Shown piece by piece: positions 48,627 through 60,432 of a stretch of 64,000 nt of DNA. The stretch covers positions 37,022,196 to 37,086,195 of the forward strand of contig NC_052618.1 in NCBI RefSeq assembly GCF_016545825.1, in the 5' to 3' direction. This stretch comes from Eucalyptus grandis (lineage: Eukaryota; Streptophyta; Magnoliopsida; Myrtales; Myrtaceae). Each line of letters begins with the position of its first letter. Positions within the stretch are counted from its first letter, which is position 1. The translations under genes and the position numbers were made by a program. The notes under the pieces were generated by a model that had not been told where the DNA came from, did no database searches, and worked only from the letters and a program-made list of their open reading frames with translations.

Positions 48627-51600
48627 CCTTTTTACTCTTTTTCGAGTGTCCATTTCTCGCCTCAACTTGCCTCACTTTTTTTTTTTTTTTATGTTAATTC
48701 CTCTTGACAGGTCCTTCCTTTTCCTTTGGAAAAACGACTCATCAGAAACTTATCCATGTATCCATATCTCCTCGTTTCCATTTCACCAGTCCTCTAAACG
48801 AGGATATCCAGGCGAAATTCACATGTAGGCAACGGAGAAAAACTGAAAAGGTTTTGTAGGTTTTCTCTGGTCAGCTGATCTGTGGGCTGGGGATGAGATG
48901 AAGGTACGCAAAGAGAGATTAAAACCTTTCGCCATGTATATCTAGAGAAGCGGTATCCTCAATAAAACCTTTTGCGATATTCACATTCCGCGAGTGATTA
49001 ATTTACCAGGTGATTCTTGAATTAACTCAGCAAGGATGAACTCACCAGATTGTTGGATTCGAGGATCATCGTATGAGGATCACGGGGTCTTGTCTGCTAG
49101 AAACAAACTGCTTGTATGCAAACTGCGTTGGCGTGCTTTAACACTTTTCAGAACCTTCGTAATACAGTTTAGCATCATGGGCCTGTGTCCAAGAGTAAAA
49201 GATTCTAAGGCATTTGGTTCATAATGAATCGAGGTAGGTAGTAGCATACCTGTCTCTGACTAAGATTACGTGATATCTTCACCTTTAATTGGTAGTTTCA
49301 AATATATTAGGTTGATATTTGCTCTTATTTTTCAAACGTCTCTAGCGTTGGCATTCCTATAAGTCTCCATAGAAGCCGAAAGTGATGCTTTTAATGGTTC
49401 ACGTATAGGGCTTTGGGTAATATGGTATGCATGTGCCAATTAGGTGTGGGACAAGACCATGGAACTGTGTCATGGAACTGTCCCATGGACCCATACCTAC
49501 TTCTTTCACTGTCCTTTCCATGTGGGACTCCAGTCGGTTTCAATTATGAGAGAGAAATAGATTGATGTTCAAAAAGTGACGACTTTTTAGTTGCATCTTC
49601 TTCCATAAGTTGGTTAGAATAGAAGTAGACATTATCGGGTGCACGCGATCTCATTATATCTTAGTCTTTAGATTATGGAGCCCTACACAGAACTTGCAAA
49701 ATAAGAAGCATTCAAATACATTAGACTCATATGCACTCCGTTGACATAAAAAGTGATGAACTTTTGGTTATTATCCACACGTGACAGACTGAGTTAATAA
49801 ACATTTCGTTAGAACAATTAACAACTTTACAATAGAATCATTAACACAAACTTTTGTATGTTTCCTCAGTTTCCCTTTATTAATTACAAGTACTTGTATT
49901 TATCTTTCCTTTAAAATTAATTGTTCTTGATCCTTGTTACAAAATTTACTTTTCTGTCCAAATTGCCACTAAACTCGATCTAATAAAAACCAAAGGTTAA
50001 CCTTTGGTGTAAGGTATTTCGCCAATTGGATCAGTTCCTGATGAAACACACTCGGGACATCAAAAAAAATTTCAACCTATATACCCACTCAGAGTCTTAG
50101 CCTATGAATCTGAAAAGATACATCCGAAAACTGTTTATTTTTTTTTTAAGCTCACTCTTTCTCCTCCTCGGCGTTAGGGTTTTCTCACTTCCCATCAATC
50201 CGCCACCCAACCCTCCTTTAGCGACATCCCTGAGGGAGACTCTATCCCTCCCCCTCTCCCTACCTTTCTCCCTGTCTCTTTATCTCCTCTTCTTCAAGCT
50301 TTCTTCGTTGATTTTGCGGAGTTGCCATCGACATCCTCCACCGAAGTGGAGAGTTTTGTCCTGTGAAACCAGAAATTTGAAGCGCAAGCACCTCCGAAGA
50401 AATTGCTCTTCCAAATCCGCTTGCTCGCTCCGATTCCAGTGCTTGCTCCTTATAGTTGTGCCCCCCGCAAGTCTTTGAGACTCCTTTGTTAGCTTTCAGC
50501 AGCTGGCTTATCTGAAAGTGATTCTAATGGGCGAGAATACGTACATGAACGGGTGTAGGTTGGAAACATGTCCATATTTGTCTGATTGGTACTGACCTAT
50601 TTTTATTTGTGATGACCTGTATTCAACCTAACTCATTAAAACCCTTACCAATAGCCTCAACTCCTTCATTGGAATCAATTGGCATGTGTATGTGTTAAGT
50701 TTAGTAAGACTCAATTATAATTTTTTTTTTTTTGGTAGATGAAATTGGCATTTGCTTCATATTTTTGAAATAGAAAATTATATCTGAAAATATATCTTAA
50801 CATTGTAAGAAAGATATATATTTTCCACACGATGGTCTCTTCTTCAAATAAAAATTGGTTTGCCACTTTGTTGTCTTCTTCATATATGTCAAGTACACAA
50901 TTTAAAATATTTTTAAGAAAGAACCTTAAAAGGTTTTTAAACCAATTTCTTAAGGTATATTAGGAAATCAGGGCATTAACGATGACAAAGGATATCGGAA
51001 AATACTTTACCAAAAAAAAAAAAAAGGATAAAAATCTTCATCAGTACTTCTCAAAATTAAGTCCGCCATGATTTTTTCTTCTTCCTTTGTTTTCGGTTCA
51101 CAAAATCGTCACTAAGGCCTCTTCCTTTCTTTTCAGACTTCCAATTTTTATTTTCACTCTTTTTACAGAAATGGGTTACAAAATTGATCTAGCTCGTACC
51201 GACTCTAGCCCAAATTCAGACGGGCTTTATTTTCTTTACCCATTCAGACCAGAAACAGAAACTAAAATTCTGGAAAACTCATATATTACCTGATCCATTG
51301 AAAATGAATTAAATGGTCAATTTATAGCCTAAATTGCCACCTTTAACCACCGATATGTATGGACGGCAAGAACTCATGGTATCCTGTAATTCACTATAAA
51401 ATTGGGTACGTCGAACTGATTCCATCGATGATAAAGGATAATTGAGAAAAAGGCTTATTCACCTTGTTTGAGAGGAAACAGATGACCATATAAAATTGCA
51501 TAGGACTCTTGGAATTCGGTCGGAATTTGCAATGTATTTTATGTCCTTGTACTTTTGTTTTCATTGGCCTAAGTTGTCGATTCCATGTGAAGCGTTACAG

Positions 51601-52081
51601 TTTTAAGGCATCATAAAATTAAAGAAAGAGATATGTTTGCCGAGATCAACATGGACGCATAAGCACAAATGCTGGATCAAAAACACCATGAAGCGTATTG
51701 GTTTCCAATGGATCCATGAGCAGTCGAATAATCAATGTGTAAGCGCAATGGAGAAACTGAATTCTTAAGAATGAAAGGAAAACAAAAGAGAGAAAGGTAG
51801 GAGAAGAAGAAATGGAAAATTAAAATTGATGAGAAGCAAAATTAAGGCGACACTAATGCGGTCTATGCAGCTATGTGACAAGTTCTCAAACTTCTGGCCT
51901 GGACATCTAAAGTTGAGTGGAAGGAAAACAGGAAAAGGCAAATGGCGCAGCATCCAATTTCAAGAACACATTGCCCAATTCAGATAACCACTAGAGCCGA
52001 GGCTTTGAACCGGTTGTGAAGCTGATCTTGACCCATTTTCCTCGCTGATCTTCACTTGTGCTTCTGAAGTGCTTCTGAAGG

Positions 52082-55000
52082 CTAGCTGCATCTTGCCTGG
52101 ATGGCTAACGTCTTCATGATGTCAGGACACCCGTTGTTGTTCTTGTCGAAGAGCGCTCTGTCAATGGGAACTTGGCAACTGGTTTTTCCCAAGCAATACT
52201 ATTTAAAGAAAACCAAAGCACACTGTCAGATCTATGAAAATTTATGCGTCTCCACGTAAAACTTATGTTTTTCCCTCATTGATCCACATTTTGCTGTCTT
52301 AAACACGCCAAGGCTTTCAGCTAAATATGTTACTGATGATTGTGTTTCTGGCTAACTACTGTTACAAATGATATCGATTTCTTCCAACAGAATGGTTAAA
52401 TGTTTACTATTGGCATCATCAGCTAACTGCGCAAGCCAGTCAGATCAATAAATTTATCGGCAGTTAGAATTCAAATGGTTTAATGTTTTACCAAACCTTG
52501 ATTCTGACGAACCAAACAATGCTTTCCCACGCTAATGTGAGGAAACTTCAACTTCGATGAGAAAGTCCATAGCATTGTTCTTAACATTCAAAAAATTGTG
52601 GAAGCGAGTTATACCTGTTCAACCACCTTCTTGGAAATGGAAGAAGTGCATTTTCCAAGTGAAAAGCTTCCGCAGATACCGTCTGGATCACCAAAGCTTG
52701 CAAACTCAATAGCAACGATCTTCTTGTGGTTTGAGCACTTTAAGTTAGCCGTCGGCTTCACATTATCCACAACGGGTCTGATGTGGCTGTTCTTTCTTGC
52801 CCATGACTTCACGTGGGGTGGATGGTTCTCAGAAATGAAGCTACAGATGGTATCTCTGTCCACAGTGAGGATCTCAATTGACTGAGGATTGCCTCCTTCT
52901 TCATCCAACACGACCATGAGATTGTCACTTGGTTTAATGAAGGACCTTGGAATATGGTACCTGGTAACAAGCAAATTTAGGAAGCTCGTACATCTCTTTG
53001 TATGGGAGCTAGCTAAGGAGGTGGTGCACCAGCAAATGCTTACTCTGATTGAGATGGTTGCAAAAGAGGAGTAAGGTAAGAATTCCAGAAGCGGCCAATG
53101 CTTTTGCCGTTGACCCAAATCATTCCCTTGCCCAAGTTAGGAAGTCGGATAGCAAGGGGACCGTCTCCTTCGGGAGCATGGAAGTATGCCTGCATTCAAG
53201 ATGATGCGGTTATGTACATTATTCTTGACTGATCAAATCGATTGATAATTTTGAGCAAGTTCTTGAGAACTTCAATTGATTAAAACTACTGTGTTCGATA
53301 TCCTGGTGATGTCTCTGAAATAAATTCTCTATACCTTGTACCAAGTAAGAGCAGGGCCGACTCCGTTTGCCTTTTTCCATTGTACCCGGTGCGATCCTGC
53401 TTGTGTGTATGCACGGACCTTTTCCCCGTCCAAGCCAACCTTCAAATTTTCCAATTTAACCATAATGATCATTTATGTCTTGATACCTTTTTCCTCCTTA
53501 TCTCATCCAAAAGACAATTCTTTCATCGTAAGATAGGATTGGAAGTTTCTTCAGTACCTTATGTCCCCAGCCATTCAGTGTTAAATCAAGAGTGCCAGTG
53601 TTCAAACCAAGGATTGTCACCAAACGAGGCCCAGCAAATTTATGCTCCATGTATGCTCCGCTATCCTGTGTCAACCAAAGAAGATATATTGATGCCTATT
53701 CTCAGATGCTTTAAACTATGATGCTAGAAAAAATGCTAGGTTCTCACAGGTAATCCAATCGTCATGCCCAGCAAAGATATGTAATTGGTCCCTGGCTTCA
53801 AGTTTACAGCTTTCTGAAAGACAAAGCTCTTCTCAATGTGGCTTCCGTGGGCCGTTCCTAAGAACCATTACAGTGTTTCACAATAAGTCAATCAAGATCA
53901 AGGCAAACCTAGCCACTAAGAATTTAACTACTATCTTTCTGTTAACTTACCTATGTATTCGCCATTTACAAACACTTGCATAGCATGGCCAAGACTTGCT
54001 ATCCTTAGAACAGGAAGGATATCTGTACGCCTTGGTAGATCTCTTGGGCTTATCTTAATGCTGAGGTCACAATTACAAGAATGTGTCATTTTTTGAAAGT
54101 GTAATAGAGTTGGAGATGCATAAAAGTAGAGGAGTATTTTTCTCAGACAAATAAAATATGATCTTCAAAAGGCTAAGGTGCTTAAGAACAGCATACCTTG
54201 TTGTAAACCAGGCATAGTCTGTGGTGTCTTTTGTCAACTTGTAGTGCTCAGCTGGGATCTTAGAATCAACTGGTACTTTGGCAATGTCTGGGATGGCTTC
54301 TCGGGACATCTCCCACTTAAGGTTGTCTGTAACCTTTGATCTGCGGAAGTTCCTTGCATTATGCTGTGATACAATCTGTATTTTGTGACAGAAATTTCCA
54401 TTAAGCATTTTAGGATTGCAAATGCAATCTAGAAGGTTAGAATGAACTAACTGGAGAGCTTTATTCAAATATAGTGATACACTGACAACTTGTCATGTAA
54501 AGAAAGAGACAACGTCACCGTTTGTGTATTGTAAACCAGAGTCTTGCAATCAGGGAGGATGCTAATGGAATGAGGAGGCAAATAGAAACTTTCACCCCTG
54601 AACTCGGCAACTTGTGCTATTTTGGTGTGGTTATTAGTCAAGAAAGCAGCGCAAACTTTGGTCCCTGGGATCTCAAAAGTTAAGGCCTGCATAGTATAAT
54701 TGTCCAAGTTAGTAGGCATGTTCTTCCTTCTTCATCTTCTAAAACTCGAGTTTCATAAGTACCTCAATGTCTGCTCCAAGACGTTGAACGCTTGGGTTAC
54801 CCCACAACAATGGCTTCCTACATAAACTCAAAGCCTTGTGCACGTCCCTGAGATGGCTCCATTTGGGTTCCCTCTGCAAACCTAAATAAAATTAAAGGTT
54901 ATTACGAAAGAAGCTTAGTCTTTGACCATAGTGAATTTTTTTTTTTTTTTTTTTTTTTGGGTATTCCTACCATATTCATCAAGTGGAGCTTCATCATAGT

Positions 55001-56792
55001 AGCGGGTGGTTGTGAAAACAGCACTAGTTCTGCCGAAATTCGTACCACCATGATACTGCAAACATAGTTTATGAGTAAATCACTGGGGGCAAGAATGCTA
55101 TCAATGAAAAACAATAAACTTCTGATCAAATGTCATAAGGAAGTTTAAACAACATCATACCATGTAATAGTTGGCTAAACTCCCGTTCTTAGCAAAGAAA
55201 CGAGCAACGGAGAAAGCAATATCTTCCACTGATCTTTGGGATGGTGGATCTCCAAATACTCGATACCTGCAATCATTCAACATAGTTGAGAAAGGTGGGA
55301 ACGTTAGCATCGCTTAAAGTAAAATCTTGGAAACATCGGTGCTTACTGAGCAGTCCAGTTCTCTGTCCAGAGAATTGGCTTGTTCGGGCTGTTTGGGCCA
55401 GTGAAAGTATCACCACAGTGCCTCCCGTTGCATGTATTTATCTGATAATACGTCCACTTTAAGAACAACATAGAAGTGAAGCATACAATAATGTTTTCTT
55501 CTACAACAAGGAGCCAACCCATTCCCGTGAAAATATGGCCTCATACATTTTACCCAACTGACGGAATTTCTAGGTTTGATTCATTCTTGAAAGACTTTTT
55601 GTCATAACAAAAGGAATACATCATATACATACCACAGGACCGGGAGCATCCTTTTGCTTGCACATGATCCATGGAACTCCAATATTAAGGCCAAGAGCCA
55701 TGTTTCCTGCCCACTGGACATACCGGGTGCCTAACTCTTTATAAGCGAGTTGAATATGATTGTACTCGTTCTCAATCTGCATCACCAAACATGAATATCG
55801 GACAATTATGGAAGCAAGAAAGAACGGAAAATTCATATAGATGCTCCAGGCAGGACAGTTCACGATGCTGTTGGAAATATACCTGAGCCAAAATAATGGG
55901 ACCTCCTTGGGAAGCAAACAATTTCTCTTCCTTCATCATGTCTATGATTTTCCTTACAAATTTTTCCATGTGGTACTGATAAATGAAAGAGTAGATCACA
56001 TGAGTCAACCAGTAGATGTCACAACAAGGTCTATTCAGGTTTGGAGCAATGTATTACCTTGAATGGTTCATTGTCCGCACGGAATGTGATGTTCTTAACC
56101 TCCCTCAGCCAATATGGAAGTCCTCTGATTAAGATTGAAATATTGATGAGATTTGTCCGAGAGAGGGAGAGAGAGAGAGAGAGAGAGAGGAAGCAGAATT
56201 GTACCCGTGATTCCATTCGGCCTGTATGAATGGGCCGACTCTAAGGGTGACGTACATGTCATGCTCCCCGATCATCTTAATGAATTTCACCAGATCATAG
56301 TTTCCCTCGAAATTGAACTGCAGAAGAAATATGGATACGGTTGATTAAAATTCGACTGGCGACATGATTTCATGGAATCAAGTTTGTGTAACTTCCGGTC
56401 CAAATCACCTGGCCTTGAACAGGCTCGTGAGCATTCCAGAACACGTATGTCTGGATCACATTCAAGCCTCCATGCTTTGCCTTGCTAATAAGGTCCGGCC
56501 ACATCTGCATCCCGATTGAACAAGAAAGAAAAAGAAAACCCATTAAACTCCACAAGGGATATACTTCAAACGAACAGCCGAGTTCAATGGGAGGAGCGGT
56601 TACCTCGGGGGTGCTCCGAGGGTAATGGATCGAACCCGAGAAGAGCAACTCTCTCTTGCCATTAATGATCAGTGACCTCCCATCATAAGTCACTCCCTGC
56701 ACCTTATTCCCGCTCTTCTCGGTAGCTGCCAACAATACCGATGTGGACAGAAGCACCGCCGCGAGTAATTGGCCCAGCGTCGCCGACATCAT
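52082..56792 (-). CDS. GH35 beta-galactosidase with C-terminal lectin (SUEL) domain
   Basis: Nineteen exons on the minus strand, all with GT-AG junctions and in-frame joins: 56604-56792, 56409-56504, 56205-56317, 56058-56124, 55883-55975, 55633-55776, 55347-55441, 55161-55266, 54971-55055, 54763-54881, 54519-54686, 54197-54375, 53951-54060, 53748-53857, 53558-53665, 53335-53439, 53044-53189, 52615-52960, 52082-52198. Product 831 aa. I start at the double ATG (56790-56792) because a signal peptide ([16 protein letters not shown]) follows at once; an upstream ATG in frame would add 46 basic residues. Catalytic motifs: [13 protein letters not shown] (acid/base Glu in IENEY) and WTENW (nucleophile Glu). 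A cysteine-rich galactose-binding lectin domain occupies the last ~85 residues. Expected to release galactose from cell-wall polysaccharides in the apoplast. It resembles the BGAL7/13/14/15 type; I do not assign a number. Confidence 0.94.
56125..56204 (-). other. 80-bp BGAL intron filled by a CT microsatellite
   Basis: Intron 3 is only 80 bases, and about 30 of them (56160-56190) are a GA repeat on the plus strand, CT on the transcript. Length variation would change a near-minimal intron and its pyrimidine content. Confidence 0.85.
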
Positions 56793-57120
56793 TCTGAGGA
56801 GAGCCCCGCGAACCGATTTTTCCTCTCGGCCGGAAGTACGTAGAAGCACGGAGGAGAAGATCAGGGATTCGGAGCGTCTCTGGAACCTCTTCCTTGCAAG
56901 GACGAGGTGCCAACGACTGCTTCTCGGCAAACACCTGAGGGCGATACCATAAGAGGACGGACTGAGGCAGAGTGATGACGGTTGAGAGGAAAGATCGGAA
57001 GTTACATTGGTCGTTGTTGGTCGTTGTAAAGATCCTCTCTCTCTCTCTCTCTCTCGCTGGTTTTTAACTCATCTTATTTGGACTTGCTTTTGGACATCTC
57101 TCTCTCTCTCTCTTCACTGT
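56793..57120 (-). promoter_or_regulatory. BGAL 5' leader and proximal promoter
   Basis: CT tracts at 57036-57056 and 57098-57112 (plus strand) lie upstream of the ATG. The GC-rich first 150 bases upstream keep an in-frame ATG at 56928-56930 that I take as part of the leader. No TATA box is clear. Confidence 0.45.
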
Positions 57121-58202
57121 CCGTTCAATTGAAGGTTCAATTGAAGATTAGAAGGTCTAAATAAGCAAAGACAACGGTAATTCGAATCTGGCGGGTGTGG
57201 ATATGTTTGACGAAGATCCTCCTGCCATGCTCTGGATAGTCCAGCCAATGACATTGCGCCACGTCGTCCACAACATTGTGGGGGAAGCCTGGTCGATAGG
57301 CTTGAATTCTCTGTTGCAATGTTCGCTTCTTTGTCGTTTTAGTTAGCAAGGTTTATTGAGGTTCATCTCCTAGGTCGATCCCCGTTGTACGTTATTGTAT
57401 CCTAAATGATTGCGATCGAGATATAAGGTAATGACCAATGACGAACAATTTATATACGTTCATACAAGATATGAATTTGGTTTTGTGATTGTTGAACGAA
57501 TTCATCTCTTGCAATCTACACGTTAGAGAATTCATGATGAATTACTCAATTAGATTCCTCTAGTTGCATTGATCAGGTATTAAGTTCAAAATTCTTAGAT
57601 TGTTTAAATGAGATCGACAGGCTTAGCATCTTGCCTTTTTATTTTTCTCCTTTTTCGTCAAGTAATATACAAGATCAATTTTTGTATACTAGAATTACTT
57701 AACCTCGTAGTTGGATCTAACTTGCGGATTATCCACATTAAGACCCGAGGATCTCTAACGATTTTGTCAACCGATTTGAAAAGAGCTTTAACTCTTTTCT
57801 GTTGGCCATTACGATGCCACGACATGATATCTGATATAGGCTGCCATGCAATATCGTCATATCTTTGACTCCTACTCAGCGTCAAAGGGTTCCGACATTT
57901 TATATCCTTAAACAGTGGCAAATTTTATTTCCATAGTATATAACTAACAATGCAATTAATAATCTACCCTTGAATTTGATATATTTGAGGCACAGGTGCG
58001 AAGATTTAGTTATCTAGAGACCATGAAACACCTTGTAAGCTCCATAAACATGTTAAATCTAACCCTTTGTTCTATATAAGTAGCCTTGATCTTTAACAAT
58101 TTTCATGTCAGGGGGACTCCGAAAGGGTGACCTCTTGTTCCTACGGGAAATGGGGTTTCAATTAATTATGCCAATCATGAGGTTAAAAAGATCATTATTT
58201 TG
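57121..58202. other. Intergenic DNA upstream of BGAL
   Basis: Short frames on the minus strand (57137-57349 and 57658-57921) show no recognisable domain. No element or RNA gene identified. Confidence 0.4.
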
Positions 58203-58666
58203 GGAAGAATGTATTATAAGTGCTAAAAGTTGTATACGGTACTCATTTTAGTGTCAAAATTTTTTTTTTTTTCAGATTACTTAAATGCCACTTTAAAAAA
58301 AAAAATCACTCAAGTGCTAACTCTGATCTAGATCACCAAAAATCTAACGTGGCCATATTTTATTAATTTCTTAGTTCTACGTGGCTCATCGGCGTGCCCA
58401 GTCAACATATAAACCTTAAACGGTGTTATGTAGCAGGTTAAAAAGTGATAACTTCAATGGCAATTATTATTAAAAAATGATTACTTCAATGCTAAAAAAA
58501 TGCCACCTCAGATAAAATTTTTAATTATAAAATCAAGGTAATTTATTGTTGAAGACACATAAGTAATCGTTTTTCTCCGGTTTAACATTAAAGTGAGATA
58601 GCAAAAAATTTTGGCACTAAAATAAGCATCATACACAACTTTTGGCAATTTTAGTATCATTCTCTC
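58203..58666. mobile_element. Short non-autonomous MULE, 464 bp
   Basis: The target duplication is ATTATTTTG / GTTATTTTG (58194-58202 and 58667-58675; 9 bases, one mismatch). The ends read GGAAGAATGTATTATAAGTG and, inverted, GAGAGAATGATACTAAAATTG, followed by a GTGTATGATGC core like the GTGTACG core of the elements at 16827 and 30171. It is the shortest and most diverged member of that family here and has no cargo. Confidence 0.75.
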
Positions 58667-58786
58667 GTTATTTTGTTAGTAACCAACAAATAAGTAACTA
58701 GCCAGATAATTTTCTTGTCCATTGTTCTTATTAACACAATTTGAGACTTATAGTCCAATGTTCAAGTTGTAATAATCACAGACTTA

Positions 58787-60429
58787 GGGTCCGTTTGCTT
58801 GAAAAGAAAAAAATTCGGGATTTTTCTTTTCTTTTCTTTTCCTTTTTTCTTTTTTGGTGTTTGGATAATGGAAGACTAATCAATCTACGGAGCACGTTTT
58901 CTATGGATTAAAGCCAAGAAGTTTATATTGGGGAAAACAACTTCCTCTTTCTAGCAAGAAGGAAATCACTTTCTCTAAATTGCCAAATAAAGAAAAATTA
59001 ATCATTTTCTTTGAAAGTGACTTTCATGGAAAATATTTTCATTTATCAGTTTTAGTGAAATATATATACCCATAATGTCTATTTTCTATTGCATGGAAGT
59101 TTGGAGTATATCCTACTTGACATTTGTCTTTTTCCAAGAAAATTATTCAAAAAGTTCTAATTTTATTGTACTTTTGCTAATTTAGTCACAAATCTTTTAA
59201 TTGTGCCATTTAAGTTCTAAACATTTTCACGTTTATCAATTGAGTTTATCTGACCAATTTTGGCTAGAAATTGTTAACGCAAAAGCTTATTATCATATAT
59301 GGCACAACCTATGCTGACCTTGACATTTTCTAATAATATTTTTTTTCGAATTTTTTATTTTCCCTAATAACTATGTGCTATGCAATTATAATATTTTTTT
59401 AGAGATTAATATTTAATCCATAATTTTCTATACATTTAGACTTATACGATTAGCTAAAATTTAAGTGTTAATACTAATCAACAAAAAACCTATCTTTCAA
59501 TTTAGGATTGAAAATCAGAAAACTTTTTCCAATATATAATTAGGTATCGATGCTTGGACTCAAAACTCTAAGTTTGGATATAGGAACCCTAACACTAGTT
59601 CTTGGGTCCTCGCTGTTCAGGAAAAGGTCTTCGATGCCTAAGCCTAAGTCCATTGAGGCTAGGCCAAGCCCCCAACACTTATGCCCCGATCCATCAAGAC
59701 CAATCCCAAGCCCTAGTGCTCGTGCTCAATGCCTTGGCACTCGAGCTTAGGTTCATAAAGATAGTGGTCAAGTCCTTGAGGCTCAAGATTTGACTCCCAA
59801 CAGTTAGGCTCAAGTCCACAAAAGTTGTGCTTGGGTCCACAATGCTCGAGCTTGGGTCCTTATGTAACATTTAAAATTATAGAATTATTTTTAAATTGAA
59901 TTTTTAATTTTTTTCTTTTTCTTTTTTGACTTTTTTTCTTCTTATTTAGCTAGTTGCCAACCACAAAGATGGCCAGCAATCAACCACAGGTGAGGGACAA
60001 GCTTGTCCAAGGCCAATGAGGCTCAAGCTCGCCAATTGGGCGAGGCATCAGGCTTCATTGACCTCTAGTGAGCTCGAAGCTCACCGGCCTTGGGTGAGCT
60101 CAACCTTGTTGGATTTGGAGAGGTGGAGCCTCACCCAAGGCTAGCTTGGCTCGACTCCCAAAATATGGTGAGCTCAAGCCTCATTGGCCTCGAGCGAACT
60201 TGTCCCTCACCTATGGTCGGTTGCTGAAAAATAAAAATAAAAAATCGAATATTTTGGTAATTCTCTCTAGGAAAATAAAATAAGATATTTTATACTAAAT
60301 GAAAGAAAATATTTTCTAGTTCATTTTCAGATTTTAGCCAAACACTGAAAATTTTTATCATTTTCCTAGAAAATGAATTTCTAAAAAATATTTTAAGAAA
60401 TATTATATTTTTGCCAAACAAATGGAGTC
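58787..60429. mobile_element. Non-autonomous PIF/Harbinger-like element, 1.64 kb
   Basis: The target duplication TTA (58784-58786 and 60430-60432) flanks GGGTCCGTTTGCTTG and, inverted, GACTCCATTTGTTTG. The inner parts carry GAAAATATTTTC-type motifs in both arms. The centre holds two GC-richer repeated blocks: GGCTCAAG/GCTCGAGCTTGGGTCC units (59580-59860) and GAGCTCAAGCC / GCGAGCTTGTCC units (59990-60220). No transposase frame. Confidence 0.7.
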
Positions 60430-60432
60430 TTA

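Larger units (their letters stand above)
46301..52081. other. Intergenic region between MYB and beta-galactosidase
   Basis: No protein gene is recognised. GA microsatellites lie at about 47388-47411 and 48512-48537, and an A run near 47554-47573. A 50100-50470 stretch has the look of a plant 5' leader (TTAGGGTTTTC, then CT-rich DNA) and keeps a 124-residue frame open, but no domain is seen and nothing coding follows. The end nearest 52081 would be the beta-galactosidase 3' untranslated region. Confidence 0.45.

Noticed and set aside
50104..50478. 124-residue frame with a leader-like CT-rich start
   Set aside because: The hydrophobic and serine/leucine content follows from CT-rich DNA; no continuation, domain or clear splice site follows.
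57658..57921. 87-residue minus-strand frame
   Set aside because: No recognisable domain, no splice partners, and AT-rich intergenic context.
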